DNA of 64,000 bases, taken from assembly GCF_026104355.1 (NCBI RefSeq), contig NZ_CP110535.1, positions 1,860,001 to 1,924,000 on the forward strand. The letters are read 5' to 3'. The notes beneath the pieces were generated by a model that made no database searches, had not been told where the DNA came from, and worked only from the letters and a program-made list of their open reading frames with translations. The position numbers were made by a program, and so were the translations under genes. Below are positions 29,754-39,420 of this stretch, in pieces. The stretch's first letter is position 1. Each line of letters begins with the position of its first letter. The stretch comes from Halomonas sp. BDJS001 (lineage in GTDB: Bacteria > Pseudomonadota > Gammaproteobacteria > Pseudomonadales > Halomonadaceae).

Positions 29754-30764
29754 ATGAAGATTCTCAGCAATGTGGATTTGTCCGCCGCTAATACGCTTAG
29801 GCTCCCCTGCCAGGCAGAGCGCTTCGCGGCGCCAACGACATTAACAGCACTACGCCAAACGCTAGCCGAGGCACGCCGAGAGGAGTGGCCCGTCACGCTG
29901 CTAGGGGGCGGCAGCAATGTTCTGCTTCCTGAAGCACTACCAGGTGTGGTGGTGCGGCCTGATTTGCAACAGTACTGGCTCAATCAGCGTCAAGGGCATG
30001 TGCTTGCTTATGTCGGGGCGGGGGTTAATTGGCATACGCTGGTGATGGAGACTGCCGCACGCGGCCTGTGGGGCATTGAAAATCTAGCGCTCATCCCCGG
30101 CAGTTGCGGTGCTGCACCGGTGCAGAACATTGGTGCCTACGGCGTTGAACTGGCCGATACACTCCAGGCGGTGCAGGTCATGGAGCTAGCCACCGGGCGG
30201 GTGAATTGGCTAAGCGCGCAAGAGTGCGCTTTTGGTTACCGTGAAAGTATTTTTAAAGGCGAGTTGGCAGGTAGCATTGTGATTACTCAGCTAGTCTTGC
30301 GTTTGTCACGCATGCCAGCACCCCGGCTAGAGTATGGCGATCTCGCCGCACGTTTAGCAAGCCCTCCCACACCGCTGGCGGTAGCCGAAGCGGTATGTGC
30401 CATTAGGCGCGAGAAGTTGCCTGACCCCCATGAACTGGCCAATGCGGGGAGCTTCTTCAAAAACCCCTTGGTGCCTTATGCGCAGGCAGCGCAGTTGTTG
30501 CAGCAGTATCCTGCTATGCCCCATTTCCCTCAGGAGGGAGGGCAAACAAAACTGGCGGCGGGCTGGTTAATTGATCAGTGTGGTTTGAAAGGGATGCGCG
30601 ATGGCGCCTTTGGCGTGCACCAGCATCAAGCGTTGGTTTTGGTGCACTTTGGTGGTGGCAACCGTCAGGGCTTAATGAAAACAGCCGACTATATCGCTGA
30701 TCAGGTTGAGACCCGTTTTGGAATGCGGCTAGAGCCCGAGCCACGGCTGATTAACCCTCATTAG
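29754..30764 (+). CDS. murB: MurB, UDP-N-acetylenolpyruvoylglucosamine reductase
   Basis: FAD/NADPH enzyme reducing UDP-GlcNAc-enolpyruvate to UDP-MurNAc. FAD-binding LLGGGSNVLLPE, IPGSCGAAPVQNIGAYGVE, FGYRESIFKG (type I MurB), the catalytic Ser in NAGSFFKNP and a late Glu near LEPEPRLI are present. ATG 29754 is preferred, since AAGGG at 29736-29740 is too close to the in-frame GTG 29742. It is convergent with rne. Confidence 0.95.
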   Translation: MKILSNVDLSAANTLRLPCQAERFAAPTTLTALRQTLAEARREEWPVTLLGGGSNVLLPEALPGVVVRPDLQQYWLNQRQGHVLAYVGAGVNWHTLVMETAARGLWGIENLALIPGSCGAAPVQNIGAYGVELADTLQAVQVMELATGRVNWLSAQECAFGYRESIFKGELAGSIVITQLVLRLSRMPAPRLEYGDLAARLASPPTPLAVAEAVCAIRREKLPDPHELANAGSFFKNPLVPYAQAAQLLQQYPAMPHFPQEGGQTKLAAGWLIDQCGLKGMRDGAFGVHQHQALVLVHFGGGNRQGLMKTADYIADQVETRFGMRLEPEPRLINPH

Positions 30765-30794
30765 TTAACCTTCAGTCGACGATGACTATAACGT

Positions 30795-30822
30795 AAAAAT
30801 CCCCGCCGGAGCGGGGATTTTT
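30795..30822. terminator. Bidirectional terminator between murB and rne
   Basis: Perfect stem AAAAATCCCCGC (30795-30806) with GCGGGGATTTTT (30811-30822) and loop CGGA. It ends in A and T runs on both strands, between two convergent genes. Confidence 0.93.
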
Positions 30823-30844
30823 GTTACTACAACACGCGGCCGAT

Positions 30845-33800
30845 CTATTCCGAGCGGGTGTCTTGTTGTGCCTGTTTACGCTTCTCGCGCGGATCGTTGT
30901 GAGCCCGGGAGCGACGACGACGCGGTTTAGGCGTTTCTTCGCCTGCGGCATCTTCACTTGGCGCTTCACTGGCGACCGGCGGAACGGGCTGAGCGTCTGC
31001 TTGAGTTACAGGGGCTTCAGTCGCAGGGGATTCTGCCACAGTGTGGTCAGTGTCTGCTGGCTCGTCGCTACTTTTTTCAGTGCTAGTTTCAGCGCTATCC
31101 GGTTCAACGCCGCTCTCTTCAACACTCTTTGCTTCAGCGCTCTTTGGCTCGTCACCTTTCTCTGCTGCGTCTTGTGTCGATTCGCTGCTAGAGGGCTCTT
31201 CAACCGCAGGGGCAGCAGGTTCAACAGCGCTGGGCGTTGCTGCTTCCTGGCTGGTTTCCTGAGCCTTCGCTAATGCTTCGGGCTGATGCTCGTCGCTGCT
31301 TTGCTCTGCATCCGTGCTATTGAAAGGCGCAGGGGAGGCGGCCTCTTCGATAGTTGCCGCTGGATCAACGGCGTTGGCCGCAGGCGGCTCGACGGCTTCA
31401 GGCGCTGCCTGCTCCCCCGCACTGAGCTGCTGACTATCGTCGGTTTCGTCACTTTCAACTGGCTCTGCGTTCGCCTTGGCTGTTGCTACGGACACCTCCG
31501 AGGGTGCTGATTGCTCTTCGCTGGCGGTGGCCTCCGGTTCGCTTGGCTTGGCAATGGAGTCATCCTGCTCAACGGTGCTGGCAGTTGACGTTTGCTCAGC
31601 CGGAGAAGCCGCTTTTGGCTGACGGCGCTGGTGCGTCGATTTACGCGCTTTGGCGTTCACTGCCGCAGGCTGGTCGGCGGTCGTTGCATCTTCCGCTTGC
31701 TCGGCGTTGGGCTCAGGCGCATCGGCTGCTGCCGCTTCTGTCTCAGCGGTATTCCCCGCGTCCGATCCTAATGCAATCGGTGCGTCATCTGTTGCTGCTT
31801 TACCCACCTGCTCTTCTGCCGCGGGGGCGTTGGCCGGCTCTGGCTCTGGCGTTGCAGCTGGCGCTTCATTTTCTGCCTCGGCCTGCAGCTTTAACTGCTC
31901 CGCTTCAGCCTGGGGGTTGATCGCCTTGGTGCGCGTGCGGTTACGCGGGTTGTTGCGGGTACGCTTTGGCTTGCCGTCGTCCTGCTTCGCTTCTGGGGTT
32001 TTAGCCTCTGAGCTTTTGGCCGCGTCATCGCGCTGAGTATCGCGATTTTTGTCACCACTGTTATCCCGACGTGACTCTTTCTGGGCTGCGCTTTTGCCAC
32101 TGCCGCTCTCTTTAGACGAGCTGTCGGCTTTAGTCTCTTTACGCGGCGCTTTGTTAGCGGTCTCTTGACCGTTCGCATCCTCCTGCTGGGGGTGACGACG
32201 ACGGTTGCGGGTGCGGCTAGGGCCGCTGCGCTTATCGCCATTATCGTCACTGGCAGGGCGCGGCGCGCTACTGCGCTGCTCGGTTTTTTGCTCAGCGCTT
32301 TGTTCTGCTTTTGGCTCAGGGCGGGCGTTGCTATCGCCGCGTGAAGGCCTCTGCCGCGACTCGTTGCTGCGCTGAGAGGGTCTACGCTCGCTCTGCTTGC
32401 GTGGCGTAGGGGTCTCAACTTTGGGCTCAGGGTTGGTCTCAGCACTGCTTTCGTCGCTACCCAGCAGTTTTGCGAAACCACGGATAAAGCGACCGATAAC
32501 GCTAGGCTGCTCGCTAGCTACCGGTGCTGCCTTGGCCACCGGGGCAGCAACAGGCGCCTTCTCTTCCGTTTGCAGTGATGCAGGTGCAGGGGCGTTATGG
32601 GTGACGCTCTTGACGGCAGCTTCGGCCCGTTGAGCGGGTGGCATGAAGCTGGGTGCCGGCTCTTTGCCTACTTCGGTATCGGTGGAGAGCTCAAAGCTCG
32701 ATAGGCTCTGAGTGTCGTCCTCGTCCAGGTGATCATCACGCAGGCGTTGTACGTCGTAGTGAGGCGTATCCATATCCGGGTTGGGCAGCAGGACGACACG
32801 CACATTCTGGCGAGACTCAAGATCAGCCAGCACGCTGCGTTTTTCATTGAGCAGGTAAGTCGCCACGGGTACCGGCAGGATGGCGCGAATTTGCGCGCTA
32901 TTCTCTTTCATGGCCTCTTCTTCAATCAGGCGCATGATAGACAGGGAGAGCGAACGCACATCGCGAATGGTGCCCTGGCCATTACAGCGCGGGCAGACCA
33001 CGCCGCTGGTTTCACCCAGTGAAGGGCGCAGGCGCTGGCGGGACATTTCCATCAGACCAAAGCGCGAAATACGGCCGATCTGAACCCGGGCGCGATCCAG
33101 CTTGAGGGCATCACGCATGCGGTTTTCAACTTCCCGCTGGTTGCGCGCAGGGCCCATATCGATAAAGTCGATAACAACTAAGCCGCCGATATCCCGCAGG
33201 CGTAGCTGGCGGGCGATCTCATCGGCGGCTTCAGAGTTAGTCTGTAGTGCTGTCTCTTCAATATCGCTGCCGCGGGTGGCACGGGCGGAGTTGATATCGA
33301 TGGAGACCAGTGCTTCGGTGTGATCGATCACGATCGAGCCACCGGAGGGAAGCTTCACTTCACGCTGGTAGGCGGTTTCGATTTGCGATTCGATCTGGAA
33401 GCGTGAAAATAGCGGTACTTCATCCGCGTAGAGCTTGATCTTCTGCTGATACGACGGCATCACCTGGCGAATAAAGCCCAGTGCCTCGGCGTGAATCTCG
33501 GGGCTGTCGATCAAGACTTCGCCGATGTCCTGGCGCAGGTAGTCGCGCATGGCGCGAATGATGACGTTGGATTCCCGGTAGATCAAAAACGGGGCAGGGC
33601 GCTTGGCGGCTTCGGTGGTGATCGATTCCCACACCTGAACCAGGTAATCCAAGTCCCACTGGAGCTCTTCCGGGTTGCGGCCGATGCCCGCAGTGCGCAC
33701 GATCAGGCCCATTTTATCCGGTACGGTCAGCTGACCCATGGCATCTTTGAGCTGGCTGCGCTCGTCGCCTTCGATACGGCGAGAAATACCGCCAGCCCGA

Positions 33801-34195
33801 GGATTGTTGGGCATTAGCACCAAAAAGCGACCCGCCAGACTAACAAAGGTTGTCAACGCGGCGCCTTTATTGCCACGCTCTTCCTTATCGACCTGAACGA
33901 TGACCTCTTGGCCCTCTTTGAGCACTTCTTTAATGCTTGGACGTCCAGAGACATCTTTCACAAAGTACTCTTTAGAGATCTCTTTGAGCGGCAAAAAACC
34001 GTGGCGGTCAGCGCCGTAATCGACGAAGGCAGCTTCAAGCGAGGGCTCTACGCGGGTGATTTTACCGCGATAGATGTTGGCTTTTTTCTGTTCTCGCGCG
34101 CCGGATTCGATATCCAGATCGTAGAGGCGTTGTCCATCAACTAAAGCGACGCGCAGCTCTTCGGGCTGGGTCGCATTAATAAGCATCCGTTTCAT
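30845..34195 (-). CDS. rne: RNase E, endoribonuclease and degradosome scaffold
   Basis: 1116 residues. N-terminal catalytic half: [22 protein letters not shown]1 domain (about 36-120), DNase I-like site with metal Asp residues in VSIDINSA and VVIDFIDMG, and the Zn-link CPRCNGQG that joins dimers. The C-terminal half (about residues 530-1116) is a long low-complexity tail of Arg-rich patches followed by Ala/Glu/Thr/Pro-rich acidic stretches, ending [17 protein letters not shown], a conserved C-terminal microdomain in pseudomonad-type RNase E. The start at 34195 is fixed by the conserved N-terminus; the longer frame from 34303 is not needed. The ribosome site is weak. Confidence 0.97.
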   Translation of the reverse strand: MKRMLINATQPEELRVALVDGQRLYDLDIESGAREQKKANIYRGKITRVEPSLEAAFVDYGADRHGFLPLKEISKEYFVKDVSGRPSIKEVLKEGQEVIVQVDKEERGNKGAALTTFVSLAGRFLVLMPNNPRAGGISRRIEGDERSQLKDAMGQLTVPDKMGLIVRTAGIGRNPEELQWDLDYLVQVWESITTEAAKRPAPFLIYRESNVIIRAMRDYLRQDIGEVLIDSPEIHAEALGFIRQVMPSYQQKIKLYADEVPLFSRFQIESQIETAYQREVKLPSGGSIVIDHTEALVSIDINSARATRGSDIEETALQTNSEAADEIARQLRLRDIGGLVVIDFIDMGPARNQREVENRMRDALKLDRARVQIGRISRFGLMEMSRQRLRPSLGETSGVVCPRCNGQGTIRDVRSLSLSIMRLIEEEAMKENSAQIRAILPVPVATYLLNEKRSVLADLESRQNVRVVLLPNPDMDTPHYDVQRLRDDHLDEDDTQSLSSFELSTDTEVGKEPAPSFMPPAQRAEAAVKSVTHNAPAPASLQTEEKAPVAAPVAKAAPVASEQPSVIGRFIRGFAKLLGSDESSAETNPEPKVETPTPRKQSERRPSQRSNESRQRPSRGDSNARPEPKAEQSAEQKTEQRSSAPRPASDDNGDKRSGPSRTRNRRRHPQQEDANGQETANKAPRKETKADSSSKESGSGKSAAQKESRRDNSGDKNRDTQRDDAAKSSEAKTPEAKQDDGKPKRTRNNPRNRTRTKAINPQAEAEQLKLQAEAENEAPAATPEPEPANAPAAEEQVGKAATDDAPIALGSDAGNTAETEAAAADAPEPNAEQAEDATTADQPAAVNAKARKSTHQRRQPKAASPAEQTSTASTVEQDDSIAKPSEPEATASEEQSAPSEVSVATAKANAEPVESDETDDSQQLSAGEQAAPEAVEPPAANAVDPAATIEEAASPAPFNSTDAEQSSDEHQPEALAKAQETSQEAATPSAVEPAAPAVEEPSSSESTQDAAEKGDEPKSAEAKSVEESGVEPDSAETSTEKSSDEPADTDHTVAESPATEAPVTQADAQPVPPVASEAPSEDAAGEETPKPRRRRSRAHNDPREKRKQAQQDTRSE

Positions 34196-34920
34196 AGTGT
34201 CTCGCATAGCGTTGCGTACCGGCGAACTGCCTATTGGGTGACGTAGGCGAATCGCTGGGTGCTGCGTGCTTGTGCTCGGCGCATTGCAATGCTGACGCGT
34301 CAAGCCGGGAAGGCGTCATCGCCAACCCGGCCTATAGGGCGTTGAGTACGTGGCGGAGGCAGGACGTGTTCCGGTGGCTGTCACGTCCATCCGGCCCTGC
34401 TGACACCGCCAACACCTGGCATTCATCGATTCACCAACGCCGGCCACCGGCACAGCGTTGAACTTTTCGCCCGGAGTCAGTCAGCGCTTTGTGACGAATA
34501 AAGCGAGGCTGCTCAGGACGTGGCGTTGTTTCGTTACTGCCTGCCGTTGAGGGCTAGGCTTATTTTCATCTGCCGGCATAAAAAACGGGCGGCAGCGTTA
34601 CTGCATTTTTAAGATCAGTTTTAATACTGGAAAAACGGGCAATGCGTACACTGGTGCCGTTTTTGCGTTCAGGCCTGCGTGTTAGTCGGGCAGGCGCTTA
34701 ACCAAGCTCAGCGGTGATGCTCTCTGCTAACAAAATTATTCAATTAGCTATCGAACAGCTAGTCACTAGCGCTAGACAAGACAGCTTTCTGCGCTTAGCT
34801 GGTGAACGATTTCGAATATAACAGTAAAGGCTACGACCAGCAATTGACGCAATGCCCTTGGGTCTACGTTAGAATGCCGTTTTTAAGCCGATGTCACAGG
34901 ATCACAAGGAGTAAGCGGTA
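34196..34920. promoter_or_regulatory. 725-base divergent region with the rne leader and rluC upstream region
   Basis: No credible gene is seen. Several stem-forming segments occur: AAAAACGG (34633-34640) with CCGTTTTT (34659-34666), which could terminate on either strand, and GCAG/CTGC followed by a T run at 34592-34610. In enteric bacteria rne has a long structured 5' leader through which RNase E represses its own mRNA; the same is likely here on the minus strand. A TTGACG at 34844-34849 lacks a well-spaced -10. rluC has an AAGGAG site before its ATG. Confidence 0.5.
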
Positions 34921-35862
34921 ATGTCCGAAGGGCGTGAAGTGCAGTGGGTGGATATCGCCCCGGAGCAAGCAGGGCAGCGAATTGATAATTTTCTTATGAC
35001 GCGGCTTAAAGGAGCTCCACGCGCACTTATCTACCGCATCGTGCGTAAGGGCGAAGTGCGTGTTAACAAAAAACGTGTGAAGGTCGATTACCGTTTGCAG
35101 GCGGGGGACTTGGTACGCGTTCCGCCGCTGCGGTTGGCACCACAGGAAGCGGTGAAAGAAGTCAGTGATAATTTGCGCGACCTGCTGGTGGGCAGCGTTA
35201 TTATGGAAGGCCCCGATTGGATGGTGCTTAACAAACCCTCTGGTTTGGCGGTGCATGGCGGTAGCGGGGTTAAAATTGGTTTAATAGAAGCGCTGCGCCA
35301 GGTACGCGATGATTTAAGCTTTCTGGAGCTGGTTCACCGCTTGGATCGCGATACGTCCGGTTGTTTGCTGCTGGCCAAGTCCCGCGATGCGCTGGTGACG
35401 CTTAACGAGTCGCTTAAAAAGCACGGTATGGATAAGCGCTACTTGGCCTTGGTGAGCGGACGTTGGCCTGCGCGGAAAACCTATGAGAGTGCTCGGCTAG
35501 ACCGCTTTGATGCGGGCAATGGTGAGCGGCGGGTAAGGGTGGATCCCAACGGTAAGGTGTCGCGCACCCATTTTTCGGTGGTCGAAACCTTCGAAAAAGT
35601 AACCCTGATAGAGGCTGAGCCGGTGACCGGGCGTACCCACCAGATACGCGTACACGCCGCCCATGCGGGCCACGCGCTGCTAGGCGACGACAAGTATGCT
35701 ACCCGGGAGAGCGGCCTGCTCACCAAGCAGTTGGGGTTGGGGCGCCTGTTTCTGCACGCGCGGGCATTGACCTTTCCTGAGCCCACTAATGGTCGCCCGG
35801 TAACCGTTAAAGCACCGTTGCCAGAAGCCCTGGAAGAAGCGCTTAAACGCGCCCGCCAATAA
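34921..35862 (+). CDS. rluC: RluC, 23S rRNA pseudouridine synthase
   Basis: Modifies uridines 955, 2504 and 2580 (E. coli numbering) of 23S rRNA. The N-terminal S4 RNA-binding domain (about residues 20-80: QRIDNFLMTRLKG, RKGEVRVNKKRVK) precedes the RluA-type catalytic domain with HRLDRDTSGCLLLAKS, where the Asp is catalytic, and GRTHQIRVHAAHAGH. 313 residues. It is divergent from rne, the usual arrangement. Confidence 0.96.
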   Translation: MSEGREVQWVDIAPEQAGQRIDNFLMTRLKGAPRALIYRIVRKGEVRVNKKRVKVDYRLQAGDLVRVPPLRLAPQEAVKEVSDNLRDLLVGSVIMEGPDWMVLNKPSGLAVHGGSGVKIGLIEALRQVRDDLSFLELVHRLDRDTSGCLLLAKSRDALVTLNESLKKHGMDKRYLALVSGRWPARKTYESARLDRFDAGNGERRVRVDPNGKVSRTHFSVVETFEKVTLIEAEPVTGRTHQIRVHAAHAGHALLGDDKYATRESGLLTKQLGLGRLFLHARALTFPEPTNGRPVTVKAPLPEALEEALKRARQ

Positions 35863-35916
35863 TCCGCCTTGCGCTAATTTGCTTTTCACTAACGTGCCTT
35901 TCACCAAGGAGCTGTC

Positions 35917-36561
35917 ATGCAGTATGAGTTAATTATATTTGATTGGGATGGCACCTTGATGGACTCGGTGCCGCGCATTGTGTCCTGCATGCAGGCGGCT
36001 GCTCTGGAGGCCGAGTGGGGCGCACTTTCAGCGCCCGAGGTGGAGGATATTATCGGCCTGGGGCTGCCCGAGGCGATTGCACAGCTTTGCCCAGGCATTT
36101 TGCCTGCCCAGGCTGAGCGACTTCGCGAACGTTACGCGCATCACTTTGTGCAGGCAGATGCTACTCCGATGGCTTTTTTTAGCGGCGTAGAGGCGCATAT
36201 CGCCCATTTGCGCGGACGTAATCAGCAGCGTTTAGCGGTGGCGACGGGTAAAAGCCGTCGCGGGCTTGACCGTGTTTTTGCAGCGACCGGCAGCGGCGCT
36301 TGGTTTCATGCCAGCCGCACGGCAGATGAGACCCGTTCCAAGCCGCACCCGCAGATGCTTTCAGAGCTGCTGACAGAGCTCTCTGTGCCGGTCGAACGGG
36401 CGGTAATGGTCGGAGATACTGAGTATGACTTGGAAATGGCTAGGGCGATGGGAATGGATCGGGTGGGTGTAAGCTACGGCGTGCATACGCCGGAGCGCCT
36501 GGCATTAAGCCGCCCCAAGTGGATCGCCCACAGCGTCGATGAGCTTTTTGATCGGTTATAA
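35917..36561 (+). CDS. HAD-family hydrolase (phosphoglycolate-phosphatase-like)
   Basis: 214-residue HAD phosphatase with motif I FDWDGTLMDS, motif II VATGKSRRG, and motifs III/IV from KPHPQM to VGDTEYDLEMARAMG. The alpha-helical C1 cap lies between motifs I and II. The substrate cannot be named; related proteins beside rluC are annotated as phosphoglycolate-phosphatase-like. AAGGAG precedes the ATG. sppA begins nine bases after its stop. Confidence 0.9.
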   Translation: MQYELIIFDWDGTLMDSVPRIVSCMQAAALEAEWGALSAPEVEDIIGLGLPEAIAQLCPGILPAQAERLRERYAHHFVQADATPMAFFSGVEAHIAHLRGRNQQRLAVATGKSRRGLDRVFAATGSGAWFHASRTADETRSKPHPQMLSELLTELSVPVERAVMVGDTEYDLEMARAMGMDRVGVSYGVHTPERLALSRPKWIAHSVDELFDRL

Positions 36562-36570
36562 GGACATTTT

Positions 36571-37719
36571 ATGAGTGACGACCCAACCCGCCACGATGGT
36601 CTAGGCGACGGACATGACAACCCGGCCAATGGCGATCGCCGCACCGGCTCTGTTAATAGTGGCCCGTCCAGCGAGTTTAAAGAGGATCCTTGGACTGAGG
36701 GGCCGGAGGTTCCGCCCGGTGCAGGGTCGAAGCAGGCGTCAGGCGCGCCGGGCGACGATGCTGACACTTTGCGCGAACGCCAGCGACTCGCACAGTTGGA
36801 AATGATGGATCACTGGATAGGCGGTGTCTTGGCCGAGCAGCGGCGTACCCGCCGCTGGAAGCTGTTTTTCCGCCTGATGTTTCTCGCTGTTGTGCTAGCT
36901 GGACTGTCTGCCATCCTTTATAGCCTTTACTGGGATTCGCCCAGTGTCACCGCGCCCACGCAACGCCACTTGGGCATTGTTGAGGTGAATGGGGTGATTG
37001 CGAGCGATTCGCCCGCCAATGCAGAGCGCATCATCCAGGGGTTAAATCGTGCTTGGGAGGCGGAAAGCGCGGCTGCCGTGGTGCTGCACATTAATAGCCC
37101 AGGCGGTAGCCCAGTGCAGTCTCAGCGTATCTATGCGGAAATCATGCGCCTGCGTGAGCAGGGTGACAAACCGATAATCGCGGTGATTGAGGATATAGGT
37201 GCCAGCGGCGCTTATTACATTGCCGCCGCGGCAGATGAAATTGTGGCATCACCGGTGAGTCTGGTGGGCTCTATTGGGGTGATCTATGCAGGCTTTGGCT
37301 TTGAAGAGGCGATAGCGCGTATTGGTGTTGAGCGTCGCGTGCTCACGGCAGGGGAGAACAAAGCCTTTTTAGACCCCTTCCAGCCCATGGATGATGAGGC
37401 AGAAACGTTTTGGCAGGAAGTGCTGAGCCAAACCCATCGCCAGTTCATCGATGACGTCCGCGCGGGGCGCGGTGACAGGCTCAGTGATAGCTCGGACATT
37501 TTTTCCGGTTTGATCTGGGGGGGTGAGCAGAGCATCGAGCTAGGGCTGGTCGATCAGTTGGGTAACCTCGAACAGCTGTCGCGCGAGCAGGTGGGGAACA
37601 CCGATTGGGTAGACTACACCCCCAGCCTCGACCCTTTCGAGCGCTTTACGCGGCGTTTTACCCAGGTTGCTGCTGAGGTGCTAGGCATTAAAGCGCCTAA
37701 CACCCCGCTGCGTTTCTAA
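36571..37719 (+). CDS. sppA: SppA-like signal peptide peptidase (S49 family)
   Basis: Membrane serine protease that degrades cleaved signal peptides. A hydrophilic, probably disordered and acidic N-terminal segment (about 90 residues) precedes one membrane helix (about 96-117) and a single S49 domain. The catalytic Ser is in IGASGAYY and the Lys base is likely in GENKAFLDPF. 382 residues, close to the short single-domain form and unlike the tandem E. coli SppA. It is convergent with maf. Confidence 0.92.
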   Translation: MSDDPTRHDGLGDGHDNPANGDRRTGSVNSGPSSEFKEDPWTEGPEVPPGAGSKQASGAPGDDADTLRERQRLAQLEMMDHWIGGVLAEQRRTRRWKLFFRLMFLAVVLAGLSAILYSLYWDSPSVTAPTQRHLGIVEVNGVIASDSPANAERIIQGLNRAWEAESAAAVVLHINSPGGSPVQSQRIYAEIMRLREQGDKPIIAVIEDIGASGAYYIAAAADEIVASPVSLVGSIGVIYAGFGFEEAIARIGVERRVLTAGENKAFLDPFQPMDDEAETFWQEVLSQTHRQFIDDVRAGRGDRLSDSSDIFSGLIWGGEQSIELGLVDQLGNLEQLSREQVGNTDWVDYTPSLDPFERFTRRFTQVAAEVLGIKAPNTPLRF

Positions 37720-37762
37720 GCGCCAATCTTAGCCGTGGAGGTGCTGATTAGCGTACCGCTGG

Positions 37763-38407
37763 CTAGGGCTGGCCAAGCGGATCCAGCCCCGCTTGGCGCA
37801 GCATGTCGCAGAGCGCGATCAGCGGTAGCCCAATCAGTGCATTGGGGTCGCGGCCTTCCAGTTTTTCAAACAGGGCAATGCCGAGGCCTTCCATGCGAAA
37901 ACTGCCAGCGCTATCCAGTGGCTGCTCTTTGGCGACATAAGTTTCGATCTCTTGGGTGCTAAGAGTCCGAAACACGACCTCGAAAGGCTCAATATGAACC
38001 TGATGGCGCTGGTGGCGAGTATCCAGTAGCGCTAATCCGGTTAAAAAGGTGACACGCTGGCCAGAGAAGCGAGCAAGGTTAGCGCAAGCTTTCTCGGCTG
38101 TGTGGGGTTTGCCAAGAATGTCGCCTTCAAATACCGCCACCTGATCAGAACCTATAACGTAGTGGTGAGGGAAGTGGGCTGCCACAGCGTAGGCTTTGCT
38201 GAGCGCGAGGCGGTGTACCAGTGCGCGAGGTGTTTCGCCGGGATGAGGTGTTTCATCAATGTCGGGTGAGTGGCACTGGTAGGGGAGTTGCAGGCGATCC
38301 AAAAGCTCACGCCGCCAGCGTGAGCTTGAGGCTAGCACCAGCTCCGTCGTTGATGACTGGGCTGATGGCTGAGCCATTGCGCTCTGAGTGTTCGATGGTT
38401 CGGTCAT
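37763..38407 (-). CDS. Maf/YceF-like nucleotide pyrophosphatase
   Basis: Maf family, YceF type, thought to hydrolyse modified nucleoside triphosphates such as 7-methyl-GTP. The signature SSSRWRRELLDRL, VIGSDQVAVFEG, and the LDSAGSFRMEGLG and GLPL segments are present. The start is uncertain: a TTG at 38422, ATG 38407 and ATG 38377 are all in frame with poor ribosome sites; the N-terminus before the core is low-complexity Ser/Gln. ATG 38407 is adopted. It is divergent from the yceD operon. Confidence 0.9.
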   Translation of the reverse strand: MTEPSNTQSAMAQPSAQSSTTELVLASSSRWRRELLDRLQLPYQCHSPDIDETPHPGETPRALVHRLALSKAYAVAAHFPHHYVIGSDQVAVFEGDILGKPHTAEKACANLARFSGQRVTFLTGLALLDTRHQRHQVHIEPFEVVFRTLSTQEIETYVAKEQPLDSAGSFRMEGLGIALFEKLEGRDPNALIGLPLIALCDMLRQAGLDPLGQP

Positions 38408-38601
38408 GGATGATGAGGGCAAGGTTTGGCTCCTGGCTATGTGGTTGCGCTAGGGCAACATCAAAGCATTGCATTGGCAGCAGTGGACATTGAAAGCAAT
38501 AACAGAGTGTAGCGAAAGCGGCTAAAGCTGCCTATGTTGGCTTTTTTTGAGATCTATGCGGGTTATTTGTTGAGGAAGCCATGAAAAATATACTGACAGC
38601 T

Positions 38602-38630
38602 TTGACACCGGCAGGGGGAGTGCCTATCAT
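38602..38630 (+). promoter_or_regulatory. Near-consensus sigma-70 promoter abutting the yceD start codon
   Basis: TTGACA at 38602-38607 and TATCAT at 38625-38630, 17-base spacer. The -35 is perfect and the -10 has one mismatch. The yceD ATG is at 38640, only nine bases past the -10, so the transcript would have a leader of about 0-4 bases. It is the clearest promoter in the window and would drive yceD-rpmF and probably plsX-fab genes. Confidence 0.75.
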
Positions 38631-38639
38631 TGCGCGCCT

Positions 38640-39170
38640 ATGTTGACCTCACAACTCCCCAGTCGGGTGGAGCCTTATAAGCTCGCAGCCCGCCACGAAC
38701 GAATCGAAGGCTTGGTAGCGCTTGATAAGCTGCCGCGCCTTGCCGAAGAAGCGGGTGTCCAAACCGGCGACTGTCATGTCGTGCTCGAGTTTGGCGTCGA
38801 TGCTCAAGGTCGTCGTGAAATTCGTGGCCACTTGCAAGCGACGTTGGCGCTTGCCTGCCGACGCTGCCTGGTGCCGCTGTCTCAAGAGGTAAGCAGTGAC
38901 TTTCTGCTTGGAATGGTCACTGACGAAGCCTTAGCGGCCGAGTTGCCTGCCAGTCATGAACCGGTGCTGGTGGAAAAGGAACAGTTGGATCTTCTGACGG
39001 TGATTGAGGATGAGTTGATTCTCAGTCTGCCTCAGGTGGTTTATCACGATGAAGCCGAATGTCATGTCTCGGCGGAGCAGCTGGTCAGCAAAACAGAAGG
39101 CGCGGCGTCGGAAACAGCGCCAGCGACGAACCCTTTCGCGGTGCTAAATGTCTTGAAAGGCAAAAAATAA
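38640..39170 (+). CDS. yceD: YceD (DUF177), 23S rRNA accumulation protein
   Basis: DUF177 protein, upstream of rpmF in most bacteria and linked to 23S rRNA accumulation. 176 residues with MLTSQLPSRVEPYKLAAR at the start (the pseudomonad pattern), the paired Cys ACRRCLVPL, and an acidic middle (VEKEQLDLLTVIEDELILSLPQV). No ribosome site is within range of the ATG, consistent with a leaderless mRNA. rpmF follows 35 bases downstream. Confidence 0.92.
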   Translation: MLTSQLPSRVEPYKLAARHERIEGLVALDKLPRLAEEAGVQTGDCHVVLEFGVDAQGRREIRGHLQATLALACRRCLVPLSQEVSSDFLLGMVTDEALAAELPASHEPVLVEKEQLDLLTVIEDELILSLPQVVYHDEAECHVSAEQLVSKTEGAASETAPATNPFAVLNVLKGKK

Positions 39171-39205
39171 GCACCCTTTACCTTAATACCTTGGAGTAAA
39201 CACCC

Positions 39206-39376
39206 ATGGCAGTTCAACAGAACCGTAAAACTCGTTCCAAGCGCGGCATGCGTCGTAGCCACGATGCGCTGACCGCTCCGACGCTGTCCCAGGACAAAGA
39301 AACCGGTACCACTCACCTGCGTCACCACGTTTCACCAGACGGTTTCTACCGCGGTCGCAAAGTGGTTGAGGTATAA
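39206..39376 (+). CDS. rpmF: 50S ribosomal protein L32
   Basis: 56-residue small basic ribosomal protein starting [20 protein letters not shown] and ending [10 protein letters not shown]. It matches bacterial L32 over its full length and lacks zinc-ribbon cysteines, as in many gammaproteobacteria. TTGGAG precedes the ATG. The yceD-rpmF-plsX-fab order is typical and couples ribosome and lipid synthesis. Confidence 0.97.
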   Translation: MAVQQNRKTRSKRGMRRSHDALTAPTLSQDKETGTTHLRHHVSPDGFYRGRKVVEV

Positions 39377-39420
39377 AGCTTCAATTGCATTATTAAGCGG
39401 CTAAACGGGCTCAGTGCGGT

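Noticed and set aside
30821..32850. Several plus-strand frames opposite rne
   Set aside because: They mirror the low-complexity Ala/Glu/Arg tail of RNase E, which keeps all frames open; no domains or ribosome sites.
34844..34875. rluC promoter TTGACG ... TAGAAT
   Set aside because: The 20-base spacer is too long for a normal sigma-70 promoter.
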